Origin: Candidatus Enterocloster excrementipullorum
Lineage (GTDB): Bacteria; Bacillota; Clostridia; Lachnospirales; Lachnospiraceae
Reading direction: 5' to 3'
Assembly (NCBI GenBank): GCA_019119575.1
Contig: DWWT01000055.1
Span: forward strand, 1-54,788
Length of the DNA: 54,788 nucleotides
Position numbers and translations under genes: made by a program. Every line of letters starts with the position of its first letter. Position 1 is the first letter of the stretch. Shown piece after piece: positions 1 to 8,913 of this stretch. Under the pieces are notes generated by a model. The model made no database searches, was not told where the DNA came from, and saw only the letters and a program-made list of their open reading frames with translations.

Positions 1-57
1 ATAAAATCAAGTCAGCAACTGCGTAACCTTAACTTTTTAATATTCAATTTTTAAAGC

Positions 58-75
58 AGCCACCGAAAGATGGCT
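58..75 (-). terminator. Weak terminator-like hairpin after dctQ
   Basis: Read on the minus strand this is a 7-bp stem (AGCCATC / GGTGGCT, one G-U pair) with a TTTC loop, followed by GCTTTAAAAATTG. The U-tract is poor, so termination is a guess. Its place right after dctQ suggests the dctPQ transcript ends here. The remaining AT-rich bases (1-57) hold no gene that I can see. Confidence 0.3.
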
Positions 76-128
76 TGTTTGTCATGCGATTAAGGGAATG
101 GATACCCTCTACTTTTCATTTTCAATCT

Positions 129-647
129 TTACGCCTCCTTTCCTTCCTCTGGCTGCTCTTCCCCGCCGGGAAGGACATCGATGTTTCCTTTGACAATGTC
201 ATAAATATTGATGATGGTATAGACCACGTTCAGTACGCCGCTCAGAGGGAGCACCACGTAGAAAATACCGATGGGGACACCCAGGGAGGAGGTCATCTGC
301 CCCATGGCCAGAGTGGTGATCTGTACGCCGCCAAATACCAGGATGACGGCCGCGAATACGCAGGCTACCACTTCGGAAAAGATGGAGAAGAACATCTGGG
401 CGCCTTTTCCCATACGCTCCACCACCACGGGTATGTTCATATGGCCGCGCTCGCCCACCACGATGGATGCGCCTAAGAGGGCCATCCAGGCGAACATATA
501 GGATACCAGCTCTTCCGACCAGGAAGAGGGGTTCTGAAGGACATAGCGGGTAAATACCTGCCAGCAGGTAAGGACCACCATGACAAAGAAGCTGACGCCG
601 GCCAGGACTTCCAGGATTTTATTTAAAATATTTCTAAGCTGTTTCAT
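129..647 (-). CDS. dctQ: TRAP transporter small permease (DctQ family)
   Basis: This is the small membrane subunit of a tripartite ATP-independent periplasmic (TRAP) transporter. The 172-residue protein has four predicted membrane helices (about 12-32, 49-64, 84-108 and 125-147). After helix 1 it has the family-typical W-S-E-E-L stretch (W43), then the loop with the GERGHMNIP motif. It lies 14 bp downstream of the substrate-binding gene on the same strand, with a G-rich ribosome site before ATG 647, so the two form one operon. DctQ normally scaffolds the 12-helix DctM transporter. No dctM follows: only an 11-codon stub with a good ribosome site lies downstream. Family assignment is firm; the substrate cannot be read from this subunit. 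Confidence 0.9.
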   Translation of the reverse strand: MKQLRNILNKILEVLAGVSFFVMVVLTCWQVFTRYVLQNPSSWSEELVSYMFAWMALLGASIVVGERGHMNIPVVVERMGKGAQMFFSIFSEVVACVFAAVILVFGGVQITTLAMGQMTSSLGVPIGIFYVVLPLSGVLNVVYTIINIYDIVKGNIDVLPGGEEQPEEGKEA

Positions 648-661
648 CGTTCCATTCCCCC

Positions 662-1684
662 CTATTCAGTCTGTGGATACTGGGCGTTGTAGGCCTGTAT
701 CGCGTCATAGGTGCTCTGGAGAGCGGGATTGCCTTCCAAAACGGATGTGTGGAGCGGCATGCAGGCTTCCTTAAAAGGCTCCAGATCCGGATAATTGAAC
801 TGCACGTGCTGTTCTGTCTCGGCCCGTTCCTTGGCTGCGGCCACGGCCTTTTCCCATTCCTCGCGCTGCACGGAGTTGATCAGGTCAAAGCCCTCTTCGA
901 AGATGGCCCGCTCTTCCTCGGAAAGGCTCTCCATAAATGCGAGATTGCCGATGAGGATGTCCGGAACCATCTGATGCATGTCGTAAGAATAATACTTGCA
1001 CACATCCCCATGGCCGTTGTCCGTCAGGGCCATCTCGTTGTTCTCCGCACCGTCTATGATCTTGGACTGGAGGGCGGTGTACACATCGCCGAAGCCCATA
1101 GGGGTGGCGGAGCCGCCTAGAAGACGCATCATCTCCACATTGGTGGGAGACTGCTGCACACGGATTTTGAGGCCTCTTAAATCAGCCGGGCTGTTGATGG
1201 GTTTATCCACTGTGTAGAAATTCCGGGTGCCCGCGTCCAGCCAGGTGACGGCGGTAAAGCCGGCTTTCTGGGTGGAATTAAAAATAGGCCCCGTGATGCT
1301 CTCATCGTCCATCACGTGGTGATAGGCCTCCGTGCTGGCAAAGAGGTACGGCAGATTAAAGATCTCGTAATTCTTACTGAATGTCTCCAGGATCGCGTTG
1401 CTGGCAACGCAGAAGTCAATCGCGCCTGTCTGGGTCAGCTGGACCATATCGGTCTGTGAGCCTAAAAGCTCGCTGGGAAATACTTCCACCCGGTACTTAT
1501 CCCCCAGCTGTTCATTGATGTAGTCCTGAAAAGCAGTGAGAGCGATGTGGGTGGGATGGTTGGTGGACTGGTTGTGGCCGATCCGTATGATGCGGACGGA
1601 TTCGCCGCTGCTGCATCCTGTCAGAGGCAGGCAGGCCATGGCTGCGGCCAGCAGGAGAGCCGACGCTTTTTTGAAATGTTTCAT
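662..1684 (-). CDS. dctP: TRAP transporter substrate-binding lipoprotein (DctP family)
   Basis: This is the extracytoplasmic solute receptor of a TRAP transporter; such receptors mostly bind carboxylates such as C4-dicarboxylates, sugar acids or keto acids. Residues 1-23 form a lipoprotein signal with lipobox L-T-G-C, so Cys24 is the predicted lipidated residue. The mature part is a 340-residue DctP fold. It contains the LRGLKIRVQ segment, where Arg175 matches the conserved arginine that pairs with the substrate carboxylate, followed by the family motif region around PMGFGDVYTAL. The start ATG at 1684 is preceded by an AGAAGGGA ribosome site. The gene leads the dctPQ operon. The upstream AT-rich region (1685-1927) should hold its promoter. 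Ligand identity is unknown. Confidence 0.92.
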   Translation of the reverse strand: MKHFKKASALLLAAAMACLPLTGCSSGESVRIIRIGHNQSTNHPTHIALTAFQDYINEQLGDKYRVEVFPSELLGSQTDMVQLTQTGAIDFCVASNAILETFSKNYEIFNLPYLFASTEAYHHVMDDESITGPIFNSTQKAGFTAVTWLDAGTRNFYTVDKPINSPADLRGLKIRVQQSPTNVEMMRLLGGSATPMGFGDVYTALQSKIIDGAENNEMALTDNGHGDVCKYYSYDMHQMVPDILIGNLAFMESLSEEERAIFEEGFDLINSVQREEWEKAVAAAKERAETEQHVQFNYPDLEPFKEACMPLHTSVLEGNPALQSTYDAIQAYNAQYPQTE

Positions 1685-2000
1685 CTTGCTACCATTCCCT
1701 TCTTTCCAATATTTGCTGTAAAAGGTATTTTAACACAATACTTATAAAAATAACAGAGGAAAACAGAAAAAATACGGAGGATTCAATAATTATTTTGCAA
1801 ATAGAAGAAGAAAGCAAGATGTTTATAACGAAAAATTAGCAATATTTTATAAAATATATTGCAAAAATGACAAAAAACGACAAAGCGCGCGGCATATCAG
1901 ATGCGGGAAGAAAAGAGGGGGCGCGATAAAAAAATCCCGCCGGTTTTTGGCCGACGGGAAAAGCAGTGTATTCTGACAGAAAGCAGTTTAAAAACACGCA
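1685..2000. other. AT-rich intergenic region with inverted repeat
   Basis: This 316-bp gap separates dctP from the DUF1846 gene, both on the minus strand. It holds the DUF1846 terminator (1928-1959) and should hold the dctP promoter. At 1839-1862 lies an imperfect AT-rich palindrome with perfect outer arms, GCAATAT and ATATTGC, a possible operator for dctPQ. No small gene or RNA could be supported. Confidence 0.5.
1928..1959 (-). terminator. Rho-independent terminator of the DUF1846 gene
   Basis: On the minus strand a stem (TCCCGTCGG / CCGGCGGGA, one mismatch) with a 7-nt loop is followed by seven T residues. It lies about 40 bp past the stop codon of the DUF1846 gene. Confidence 0.8.
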
Positions 2001-3479
2001 TTAGTGATACAGCCTCTTGTGCTCATATACGGGTTCGGAGGTCAGATCTACTCCCAGTTTCTGGAAAATCTTGATATCAACCGGGGAGAGCATGACAGAG
2101 GTATGAACCTGGCAGCCGCGCAGCTTCGGAAGCTGGGACAGAGCCAGTCGGGCGGTCTCGTCCGTGGCCGCGCTCATGGACAGGGCGATGAGCACCTCAT
2201 CCGTGTGAAGCCTCGGGTTTTTGCTTCCCAGATAGTTAGTCTTCAGAGTCTGGATGGGCTCGATAGCCGATGGAGCGATCAGGTGGGCATCGTGGTCAAT
2301 GCCTCCCAGCACTTTTATGGCGTTGAGCAGGAGAGCGGCGGAGGCTCCGAGGAGCGGGCTGGTTTTACCTGTGACGAGGGTGCCGTCGGGAAGCTCCATG
2401 GCTGCGGCCGGGGCGCCGATGGCCTCGGCGCGCTTCAGGCAGGGCTCCACTACCCGCCGCATCTGAGGGGTAATCTTGGCCTGGTTCATGAGCAGATTGA
2501 TTTTGTAGACCTCATCGGAGTTCCCTTCCTCCCGGGCCAGGCGGTTTAAGGCCTGGTAGTGCCGCCGGATGATCTCCTGGCAGGAAGCCTCCCGGCAGGC
2601 CTCGTCATCAATAATGCAGAAACCGGCCATATTGACTCCCATATCCGTGGGAGATTTATAGGGGCTTGTCCCGTAAATTCCCTCGAAGATGGCGGTGAGA
2701 ACGGGGAAAATGTCCACATCCCGGTTGTAATTGACAGTGGTCTCCCCGTATGCCTCCAAATGGAAGGGATCAATCATATTTACATCGTTCAAATCAGCGG
2801 TGGCTGCCTCATAGGCCAGATTCACCGGGTGCTTCAACGGCAGGTTCCATATCGGAAAGGTCTCAAATTTGGCATAGCCCGCTTGGATTCCCCGCTTATT
2901 CTCATGGTAGAGCTGGGACAGGCAGGTGGCCATCTTGCCGCTGCCCGGTCCGGGCGCTGTGATGATCACCAGAGGACGGCTTGTTTCAATATAATCATTC
3001 TTCCCGTATCCCTCATCGCTGACGATGAGAGGAACATTGCTGGGATAGCCGTCAATGCAGTAGTGGCGATAGGTCCGAACACCCATGTGCTCCAGCTTGG
3101 AACGGAACACATCCGCTCCGCTCTGGCCGCTGTACTGGGTGATCACCACGCTGCCCACATACAGGCCCTTGTCCTGGAATTCCTGAATCAGGCGCAGAAC
3201 ATCCACATCATAGGTGATTCCCAGGTCCTGGCGAACCTTGTTCTTTTCGATATCCGCCGCGTTGATGGCGATGACGATTTCTGCCTGATCCGCCAGCTGC
3301 AGGAGCATGCGCAGTTTGCTGTCCGGCGCGAAGCCGGGAAGAACACGGGAGGCGTGGTAGTCATCAAAGAGTTTTCCTCCAAACTCCAGATAGAGCTTAT
3401 CGCCGAACTGGCCGATGCGCTCTCTGATATGCTCTGACTGCATGCGCAGATATTTTTCGTTGTCAAAACCGATTTTCAT
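2001..3479 (-). CDS. DUF1846 (UPF0371) family protein
   Basis: This 492-residue cytosolic protein belongs to the DUF1846/UPF0371 family, which is common in Firmicutes. Its structure is known but its function is not settled. The characteristic start MKIGFDNEKYLRMQ is visible, as is the glycine-rich GPGSGKMATCLSQ segment at about 177-189, which resembles a nucleotide-binding loop. The reading frame stays open upstream to 3578, but ATG 3479 has a GGGGG ribosome site 10 nt upstream and matches the family N-terminus. The gene is monocistronic: it has its own terminator and is divergent from purL. I cannot assign a reaction from the sequence. Confidence 0.88.
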   Translation of the reverse strand: MKIGFDNEKYLRMQSEHIRERIGQFGDKLYLEFGGKLFDDYHASRVLPGFAPDSKLRMLLQLADQAEIVIAINAADIEKNKVRQDLGITYDVDVLRLIQEFQDKGLYVGSVVITQYSGQSGADVFRSKLEHMGVRTYRHYCIDGYPSNVPLIVSDEGYGKNDYIETSRPLVIITAPGPGSGKMATCLSQLYHENKRGIQAGYAKFETFPIWNLPLKHPVNLAYEAATADLNDVNMIDPFHLEAYGETTVNYNRDVDIFPVLTAIFEGIYGTSPYKSPTDMGVNMAGFCIIDDEACREASCQEIIRRHYQALNRLAREEGNSDEVYKINLLMNQAKITPQMRRVVEPCLKRAEAIGAPAAAMELPDGTLVTGKTSPLLGASAALLLNAIKVLGGIDHDAHLIAPSAIEPIQTLKTNYLGSKNPRLHTDEVLIALSMSAATDETARLALSQLPKLRGCQVHTSVMLSPVDIKIFQKLGVDLTSEPVYEHKRLYH

Positions 3480-3857
3480 CTTCTGTGGTCCCCCGTTTTC
3501 TGATAATGATTGCTGCATCCGGATGCGCGGCATATGCCGGAGGGCGCCCGGACAGCAGGGTGCTGTTTTAAAACACATAAAGCCAGTATAGCATATTATG
3601 AAGAAATGTGCCAGAAAATATGAAAAGAAGTGCAGCGAAAGAAGTGCAGCAAAGTATAAGCCCCCCCTGTGAGGCGTGCCTGCTGTCTGAATTGCTGCGG
3701 ATACCTGCCGCGTGGAATGTATACGGCTTAAAAAGTAGCTGTATTTATAATTATAATAAGATTTATTAATTTTACTAATTTATATTTCCTGTGATATGCT
3801 AAAAGCAGTATACAATAGGCCATGCAAGTTATTGGGAGAATACCAGGAGGAAGTAAG
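3480..3857. other. Divergent intergenic region between the DUF1846 gene and purL
   Basis: This 378-bp region must contain promoters for both divergent genes. Two overlapping TATAAT hexamers lie at 3746-3751 and 3752-3757, but neither has a convincing -35 box 17 bp upstream. A 13-bp direct repeat, AAAGAAGTGCAGC, occurs at 3624-3636 and 3638-3650. I looked for a purine riboswitch in front of purL and did not find one. Confidence 0.5.
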
Positions 3858-6800
3858 ATGAGTGTAAGACGAATCTTTGTGGAGAAGAAGCCGGAGTTTG
3901 CCGTGAAGGCCGGGGAGCTGAAAGAGGAGCTGGAGAAGTACCTGGGAATCAGCCATGTGAAGGGCGTGCGGGTGCTGGTCCGCTACGATGTGGAAAATCT
4001 GTCCGAGGAGACCTACCGCCAGGCCCTGGGAACCATCTTTTCCGAGCCGCCGGTGGATTTGGTATATGAAGAGGAGTTCCCCAAGAATCCGGGGGATATG
4101 GTATTTTCCGTGGAGTATCTGCCGGGGCAGTTTGACCAGCGGGCGGACTCGGCGGAACAGTGCGTGAAGCTTCTGCGGGCAGAGGAGGAGCCGGTGATCC
4201 GCACGGCTGCCACCTACGTGATCACCGCACCGCTGACAGCGGAGCAGGAAGCGGCCATCAAGAGCTTCTGCATCAATCCCGTGGACAGCCGGGAGGCAGG
4301 AGAGGACAAGCCTGAGACCCTGACGGTGGAATTCGCGGTTCCCGAGGATATAAAGACATTTGCGGGCTTTTCCACCATGGAGGAGAGCGCGCTCAAAGCC
4401 CTTTATGACAGTCTGAACCTGGCCATGACCTTTAAGGACTTTCTTCATATTCAAACGTATTACCGGGAAGAAGAGCACCGGGATCCCACCGTGACGGAGA
4501 TCCGTGTTCTGGACACCTACTGGTCCGATCACTGCCGCCACACCACATTCTCCACGGAGCTGACCCGGGTGGACTTCGGCGAGGGCGATTACCGGGAACC
4601 CATGGGGAACACGTACCGTCAGTACCTGGAGGATCGGAAGGCGCTCTATGGGGATCGGAAGGATAAGCCGGTTTGCCTGATGGATCTGGCTCTCATGGCC
4701 ATGAAGAAATTAAAGAGCCAGGGAAAGCTTGCGGATATGGAGGTATCCGACGAGATCAATGCCTGCAGCATTGTGGTGCCTGTGACCATCGACGGGAAAA
4801 CCGAAGAGTGGCTGGTGAATTTTAAGAATGAGACCCACAACCATCCCACGGAGATCGAGCCCTTCGGCGGCGCGGCTACCTGCCTGGGCGGGGCTATCCG
4901 GGATCCCCTTTCCGGCCGCACCTACGTGTACCAGGCCATGCGGGTTACCGGGGCGGCGGATCCCACCCGGCCTCTCGGCGAGACGCTAAAAGGCAAGCTT
5001 CCCCAGAGAAAGATTGTAAACCAGGCGGCCCAGGGGTATTCCTCCTACGGGAACCAGGTGGGCCTGGCAACCGGATATGTGAAGGAGATTTACCATCCGG
5101 GCTATGTGGCAAAGCGCATGGAGATCGGCGCGGTTATGGGAGCGGCGCCCCGAAAGGACGTGATCCGGGAAACATCGGATCCGGGGGATGTGATCATCCT
5201 TCTGGGCGGCCGCACCGGGCGCGACGGAATCGGCGGGGCCACCGGCTCCTCCAAGGTTCACACAACCGCCTCCATCGAGGTCTGCGGCGCGGAGGTGCAG
5301 AAAGGAAATGCGCCTACGGAGCGTAAGATTCAGCGCATGTTCCGCAGGCCGGAGGTGAGCCGCCTGATCAAGAAGTGCAATGACTTTGGCGCAGGCGGCG
5401 TGTCCGTGGCCATCGGGGAGCTGGCGGCAGGTCTTCGGATTGATCTGGATAAGGTGCCCAAAAAGTACGCGGGGTTGGACGGCACGGAGATCGCCATCTC
5501 CGAGTCCCAGGAGCGCATGGCCGTGGTGGTGGATCCGAAGGATGTGAAGGAATTCTTGGAATACGCGGCCCAGGAGAATTTGGAGGCCGTGGAGGTAGCG
5601 GTGGTGACGGAGTCCCCCCGGCTTGTGATGCACTGGCGGGGCAAGACCATCGTGGACATCAGCCGGGCTTTTCTTGACACCAACGGGGCGCACCAGGAGG
5701 CGGAGGTCTTCGTGGAGGTGCCGAACCGGGAGGGAAGCCTTTTTGCCCGGGAGGACGTGGGAGATGTGCGGGAGAAATGGCTCTCCGTGCTCTCTGACTT
5801 AAACGGCTGTTCCCAGAAGGGGCTGGTGGAGCGGTTTGACGGATCCATCGGCGCAGGCTCTGTCTTCATGCCCTACGGCGGGAAGTATCAGCTCACGGAG
5901 ACCCAGTCCATGGTGGCCAAGCTTCCGGTGCTCTCCGGACACACGGACACAGTGACCATGATGAGCTACGGCTTTGACCCCTATCTCTCCAGCTGGAGCC
6001 CCTACCACGGGGCGGTGTACGCGGTGGTGTCCTCCATCGCCAAGATCGCGGCCGCAGGCGGGGATTACCGGAAGATCCGCTTTACCTTCCAGGAGTATTT
6101 CCGCAGAATGAGCGCGGATCCCGCCCGCTGGAGCCAGCCTTTTGCGGCACTTCTCGGCGCCTACAGCGCCCAGATGGGCTTTGGCCTTCCCTCCATCGGC
6201 GGAAAGGACAGCATGTCCGGCACATTTGACGCGGAGCAGGGGGAGATTGATGTGCCGCCCACCCTGGTATCCTTTGCCGTGGATGTGAACAGCGCGGCAA
6301 ATATCATCACCCCGGAGCTCAAAAAGCCCGGCAGCAAGCTGGTGGTGATGCGCCTTCCAAAGGATGCCTATGAGCTCCCGGACTACGCCGGGGCCATGGA
6401 GGGCTACGGAAAGCTCCTGGATGATATCAAAGCGGGACGGATTATTTCCGCTTATGCGCTGGAGAAGCGCGGCCTGGCGGAGGCGGTCAGCAAGATGGCC
6501 TTTGGAAATAAGCTGGGCGTGAAAGTCGAGCACAATGTGGATCCCAGGGACTTCTTCGCGCCGGCCTGGGGCGATATCTTGTGCGAGGTTCCCGACGGAA
6601 AGGTGGGCGAGCTTGCCATCTCCTACACCGTGATCGGCGAGGTGACGGACCGCGGATGCTTTGAATATGGAAATACGGTCATTTCCATGGACGAGGCGCT
6701 TGCGGCCTGGACGGCTCCCCTGGAGGATGTGTTCCCTACAAAGACAGGGAAGGAGGCCTCCGGCGAGGCGGCGGCCCTGGAGGAGAAGCTTTACCATATT

Positions 6801-7634
6801 GATGCGGCCTACATCTGCGACCACAAGGCGGGACAGCCCCGGGTATTTATCCCTGTGTTCCCCGGTACCAACTGCGAATACGACAGCGCCAAGGCCTTTG
6901 CGCGGGCGGGGGCAAAGGTGGAGACCCTGGTGTTTAAGAATTTGAGCTCCCTGGACATCCGCCAGTCTGTGGAGGCCTTTAAGGAGGCTGTGGACCGGGC
7001 CCAGATCGTCATGTTCCCCGGCGGCTTTTCCGCAGGCGATGAGCCGGAGGGCTCCGCCAAGTTCTTTGCCGCTGTGTTCCGCAACGCGGCCATAAAGGAC
7101 GCGGTGCACCGGCTTTTAAATGAGCGGGACGGCCTGATGCTGGGCATCTGCAATGGGTTCCAGGCCCTCATCAAGCTGGGGCTCGTGCCCGGGGGCAAGA
7201 TCTGCGAGCAGAGGCCCGATTCCCCCACCTTGGCGATGAACACCATCGGCCGCCATGTGTCCAAGATGGTATATACCAAGGTGGTCTCCAATAAGTCTCC
7301 CTGGCTTTCCAAGGCGGAGCTTGGAGGCGTGTACTGCAGCCCTGCTTCCCACGGAGAGGGGCGGTTCGTGGCGGACGCCTCCTGGCTCTCCCGGCTCTTT
7401 GCCGACGGCCAGGTAGCCACCCAGTACGTGGATGAACTGGGCCGTCCCACCATGGACGAATACTGGAACCCCAACGGCTCTTACATGGCCATCGAGGGAA
7501 TCACCAGCCCGGACGGCCGGATCTTCGGCAAGATGGCCCACTGCGAGCGGCGGGGCGAGTCCGTGGCGGTGAATATCTACGGCGAGCAGGATATGAAGCT
7601 GTTTGAGGCGGGTGTGGCGTATTTTGGGCTGTGA
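3858..7634 (+). CDS. purL: Phosphoribosylformylglycinamidine synthase, single-chain
   Basis: This enzyme converts FGAR, glutamine and ATP to FGAM in de novo purine synthesis. At 1258 residues it is the long single-chain form that carries both synthetase and glutaminase activities, as in many Clostridia. The synthetase half shows DHCRHTTFSTE near residue 222 and the glycine-rich ATP-site segments. The C-terminal class I glutaminase domain has the nucleophile Cys1098 in the GICNGF elbow and the SHGEGRF segment with its histidine and glutamate. ATG 3858 is chosen over an in-frame ATG at 3822 because AGGAGG at 3845-3850 lies 7 nt before it. No other pur genes are adjacent. A perfect terminator follows at 7690-7731. 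Confidence 0.97.
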   Translation: MSVRRIFVEKKPEFAVKAGELKEELEKYLGISHVKGVRVLVRYDVENLSEETYRQALGTIFSEPPVDLVYEEEFPKNPGDMVFSVEYLPGQFDQRADSAEQCVKLLRAEEEPVIRTAATYVITAPLTAEQEAAIKSFCINPVDSREAGEDKPETLTVEFAVPEDIKTFAGFSTMEESALKALYDSLNLAMTFKDFLHIQTYYREEEHRDPTVTEIRVLDTYWSDHCRHTTFSTELTRVDFGEGDYREPMGNTYRQYLEDRKALYGDRKDKPVCLMDLALMAMKKLKSQGKLADMEVSDEINACSIVVPVTIDGKTEEWLVNFKNETHNHPTEIEPFGGAATCLGGAIRDPLSGRTYVYQAMRVTGAADPTRPLGETLKGKLPQRKIVNQAAQGYSSYGNQVGLATGYVKEIYHPGYVAKRMEIGAVMGAAPRKDVIRETSDPGDVIILLGGRTGRDGIGGATGSSKVHTTASIEVCGAEVQKGNAPTERKIQRMFRRPEVSRLIKKCNDFGAGGVSVAIGELAAGLRIDLDKVPKKYAGLDGTEIAISESQERMAVVVDPKDVKEFLEYAAQENLEAVEVAVVTESPRLVMHWRGKTIVDISRAFLDTNGAHQEAEVFVEVPNREGSLFAREDVGDVREKWLSVLSDLNGCSQKGLVERFDGSIGAGSVFMPYGGKYQLTETQSMVAKLPVLSGHTDTVTMMSYGFDPYLSSWSPYHGAVYAVVSSIAKIAAAGGDYRKIRFTFQEYFRRMSADPARWSQPFAALLGAYSAQMGFGLPSIGGKDSMSGTFDAEQGEIDVPPTLVSFAVDVNSAANIITPELKKPGSKLVVMRLPKDAYELPDYAGAMEGYGKLLDDIKAGRIISAYALEKRGLAEAVSKMAFGNKLGVKVEHNVDPRDFFAPAWGDILCEVPDGKVGELAISYTVIGEVTDRGCFEYGNTVISMDEALAAWTAPLEDVFPTKTGKEASGEAAALEEKLYHIDAAYICDHKAGQPRVFIPVFPGTNCEYDSAKAFARAGAKVETLVFKNLSSLDIRQSVEAFKEAVDRAQIVMFPGGFSAGDEPEGSAKFFAAVFRNAAIKDAVHRLLNERDGLMLGICNGFQALIKLGLVPGGKICEQRPDSPTLAMNTIGRHVSKMVYTKVVSNKSPWLSKAELGGVYCSPASHGEGRFVADASWLSRLFADGQVATQYVDELGRPTMDEYWNPNGSYMAIEGITSPDGRIFGKMAHCERRGESVAVNIYGEQDMKLFEAGVAYFGL

Positions 7635-7689
7635 TGAAATGAGATAAAGCAACTTCATAACAAGCGCACCATTCGGTGCTGCGATTCAG

Positions 7690-7731
7690 AAAAAGAGCGG
7701 CGGATTGCCTGTGTGATCCGCCGCTCTTTTT
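7690..7731 (+). terminator. Strong terminator after purL
   Basis: A perfect 16-bp stem (7690-7705 with 7716-7731) has a 10-nt loop; the outer bases are A5 and T5, so it could stop transcription in both directions. It isolates purL from the recombinase-AP2 gene. Confidence 0.92.
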
Positions 7732-7757
7732 GACGGGTGAGCGGATGAAAAGTTGTA

Positions 7758-7817
7758 CGTCTGCAGACGCCTCCGGATGGTTTATACTAATATAAATATC
7801 GTCCGTCCGAGGGACGG
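7758..7817 (+). promoter_or_regulatory. Putative promoter/operator of the recombinase-AP2 gene
   Basis: A perfect 12-bp palindrome, CGTCTGCAGACG (7758-7769), sits where the -35 box of a TATACT hexamer (7783-7788) would fall. A CCGTCC-GAG-GGACGG hairpin (7803-7817) lies just before the ribosome site AAGGAGG (7821-7827). The -35 match is poor, so control by a DNA-binding protein at the palindrome is possible but unproven. Confidence 0.35.
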
Positions 7818-7835
7818 GAGAAGGAGGCAGACGGG

Positions 7836-8669
7836 ATGGAAAAGAAGGACAGACAGCTGGAAAATTTTAAGATATATCTGAAGGAGCAGGAGAAAAGCAA
7901 AAACACCGTGGACAAATACGTTGGGGACGCAAGGCGTTTTCTTCGGTTTGCCGGACTGGAACGGGGGGAGAAGCCGCAGAAAGAACACGTGATGAAATAC
8001 AAAGAATACCTGCTGGAGCATTACCAGGTCAGCAGCGCCAACTCCATGATCGCGGCGTTAAATTGCTATCTGAAATTCATCGGGAGGGGAGAGTGCTGTA
8101 TTCAGGCATTCCGTATCCAGCGCCAGGTTTTCCGGTCTGAGAAGCGGGAACTGAACCGGCGGGAATACCAGCGTCTGGTGGAAGAGGCGCAGAGGCGCGG
8201 AAAGGGGCGGCTGAGCGGTATTTTGCAGACGATCGGCGCCACGGGGATACGGATCAGTGAATTGAACTGCATTACGGTGGAGGCTCTGGGACAGAGGATG
8301 GCCCGTATCTGCAGCAAAGGAAAGATACGCATTATTCTCCTGCCGGAATCCCTGGTACGGATGCTGCGGGAAACCGTTCGGCGTGAGAATATGAAGAAGG
8401 CAATCCATTTTGTCGAGGGTACCTGCGTGGAGAGGATCGCAAAGTCCGGAACCTGCTCCGGCAATACCGGCGGATGCAGGGGCGTTTACCAGAGGGAGAA
8501 CGGCAGGTGGCGGGCTGCCATTGGGTTTCAGGGAAAGGTTTATAACTTGGGTACCTTCCAGTGTTTTGAGGATGCGGTGAAAGCGCGTATGGATGCGGAG
8601 GAGCGGATGTATGCCCCGTTTTTGGACCGGTATTTCCGGAAAAAAGAAGAGGGGGACAGCGGCTGCTAA
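7836..8669 (+). CDS. Truncated tyrosine recombinase fused to an AP2-like DNA-binding domain
   Basis: This 277-residue protein is a chimera. Residues 1-85 are a SAM-like core-binding domain of tyrosine recombinases. Residues 105-188 are the first half of the catalytic domain, with the catalytic arginine in GIRISEL (Arg139) and a plausible catalytic lysine (Lys163) in SKGKIRI. The second half, with the HxxR box, the His/Trp and the Tyr nucleophile, is missing. From about residue 190 (HFVEGTC) the sequence becomes an AP2-like DNA-binding module of the type seen in Clostridia: [17 protein letters not shown], then YNLGTF and [13 protein letters not shown]. The start has AAGGAGG 8 nt upstream. The gene stands alone between two terminators. 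It probably binds DNA but cannot recombine it by itself. Confidence 0.82.
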   Translation: MEKKDRQLENFKIYLKEQEKSKNTVDKYVGDARRFLRFAGLERGEKPQKEHVMKYKEYLLEHYQVSSANSMIAALNCYLKFIGRGECCIQAFRIQRQVFRSEKRELNRREYQRLVEEAQRRGKGRLSGILQTIGATGIRISELNCITVEALGQRMARICSKGKIRIILLPESLVRMLRETVRRENMKKAIHFVEGTCVERIAKSGTCSGNTGGCRGVYQRENGRWRAAIGFQGKVYNLGTFQCFEDAVKARMDAEERMYAPFLDRYFRKKEEGDSGC

Positions 8670-8696
8670 GGATGTTGCTTTCCGATGTTTGAGAAG

Positions 8697-8757
8697 GAGA
8701 CAGTTCTGTGAAGTGCAGGATTTTTTGTATGCTGATTTTCACGGGACTGTCTCTTTT
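8697..8757 (+). terminator. Terminator after the recombinase-AP2 gene
   Basis: A 16-bp stem with two G-U pairs (8697-8712 with 8738-8753) has a 25-nt loop and is followed by TTTT. It lies 28 bp past the stop codon. It also argues against any ftsK start upstream of it. Confidence 0.65.
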
Positions 8758-8775
8758 GCGTGTTTTCTTGTGAAG

Positions 8776-8804
8776 TTGCATTTCCGGCAATTTTTTTGTA
8801 TACT
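8776..8804 (+). promoter_or_regulatory. Sigma-A type promoter of ftsK
   Basis: TTGCAT (8776-8781), a 17-bp spacer and TATACT (8799-8804) form a near-consensus housekeeping promoter about 110 bp before the ftsK start codon. Confidence 0.75.
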
Positions 8805-8913
8805 AAATAAAGTGCATAAATGGCGGCTGTCCGGACGGCGGACAATTTCCTGTCCGTACGGCTGCCGGGAATGCGTGCTTGACATGAGAACGATTGGACA
8901 GGAGGCTGCAGCA

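Noticed and set aside
3579..3857. Purine riboswitch before purL
   Set aside because: No conserved junction or loop sequences and no expression-platform hairpin were found.
5799..7109. 436-codon open frame antisense to purL
   Set aside because: It lies wholly inside purL, is rich in His/Gly/Arg in the way GC-rich shadow frames are, and has no ribosome site or recognisable domain.
8593..8913. Longer N-terminus for FtsK
   Set aside because: This stretch contains the recombinase gene end, a terminator and a sigma-A promoter; GTG 8914 has an ideal ribosome site.
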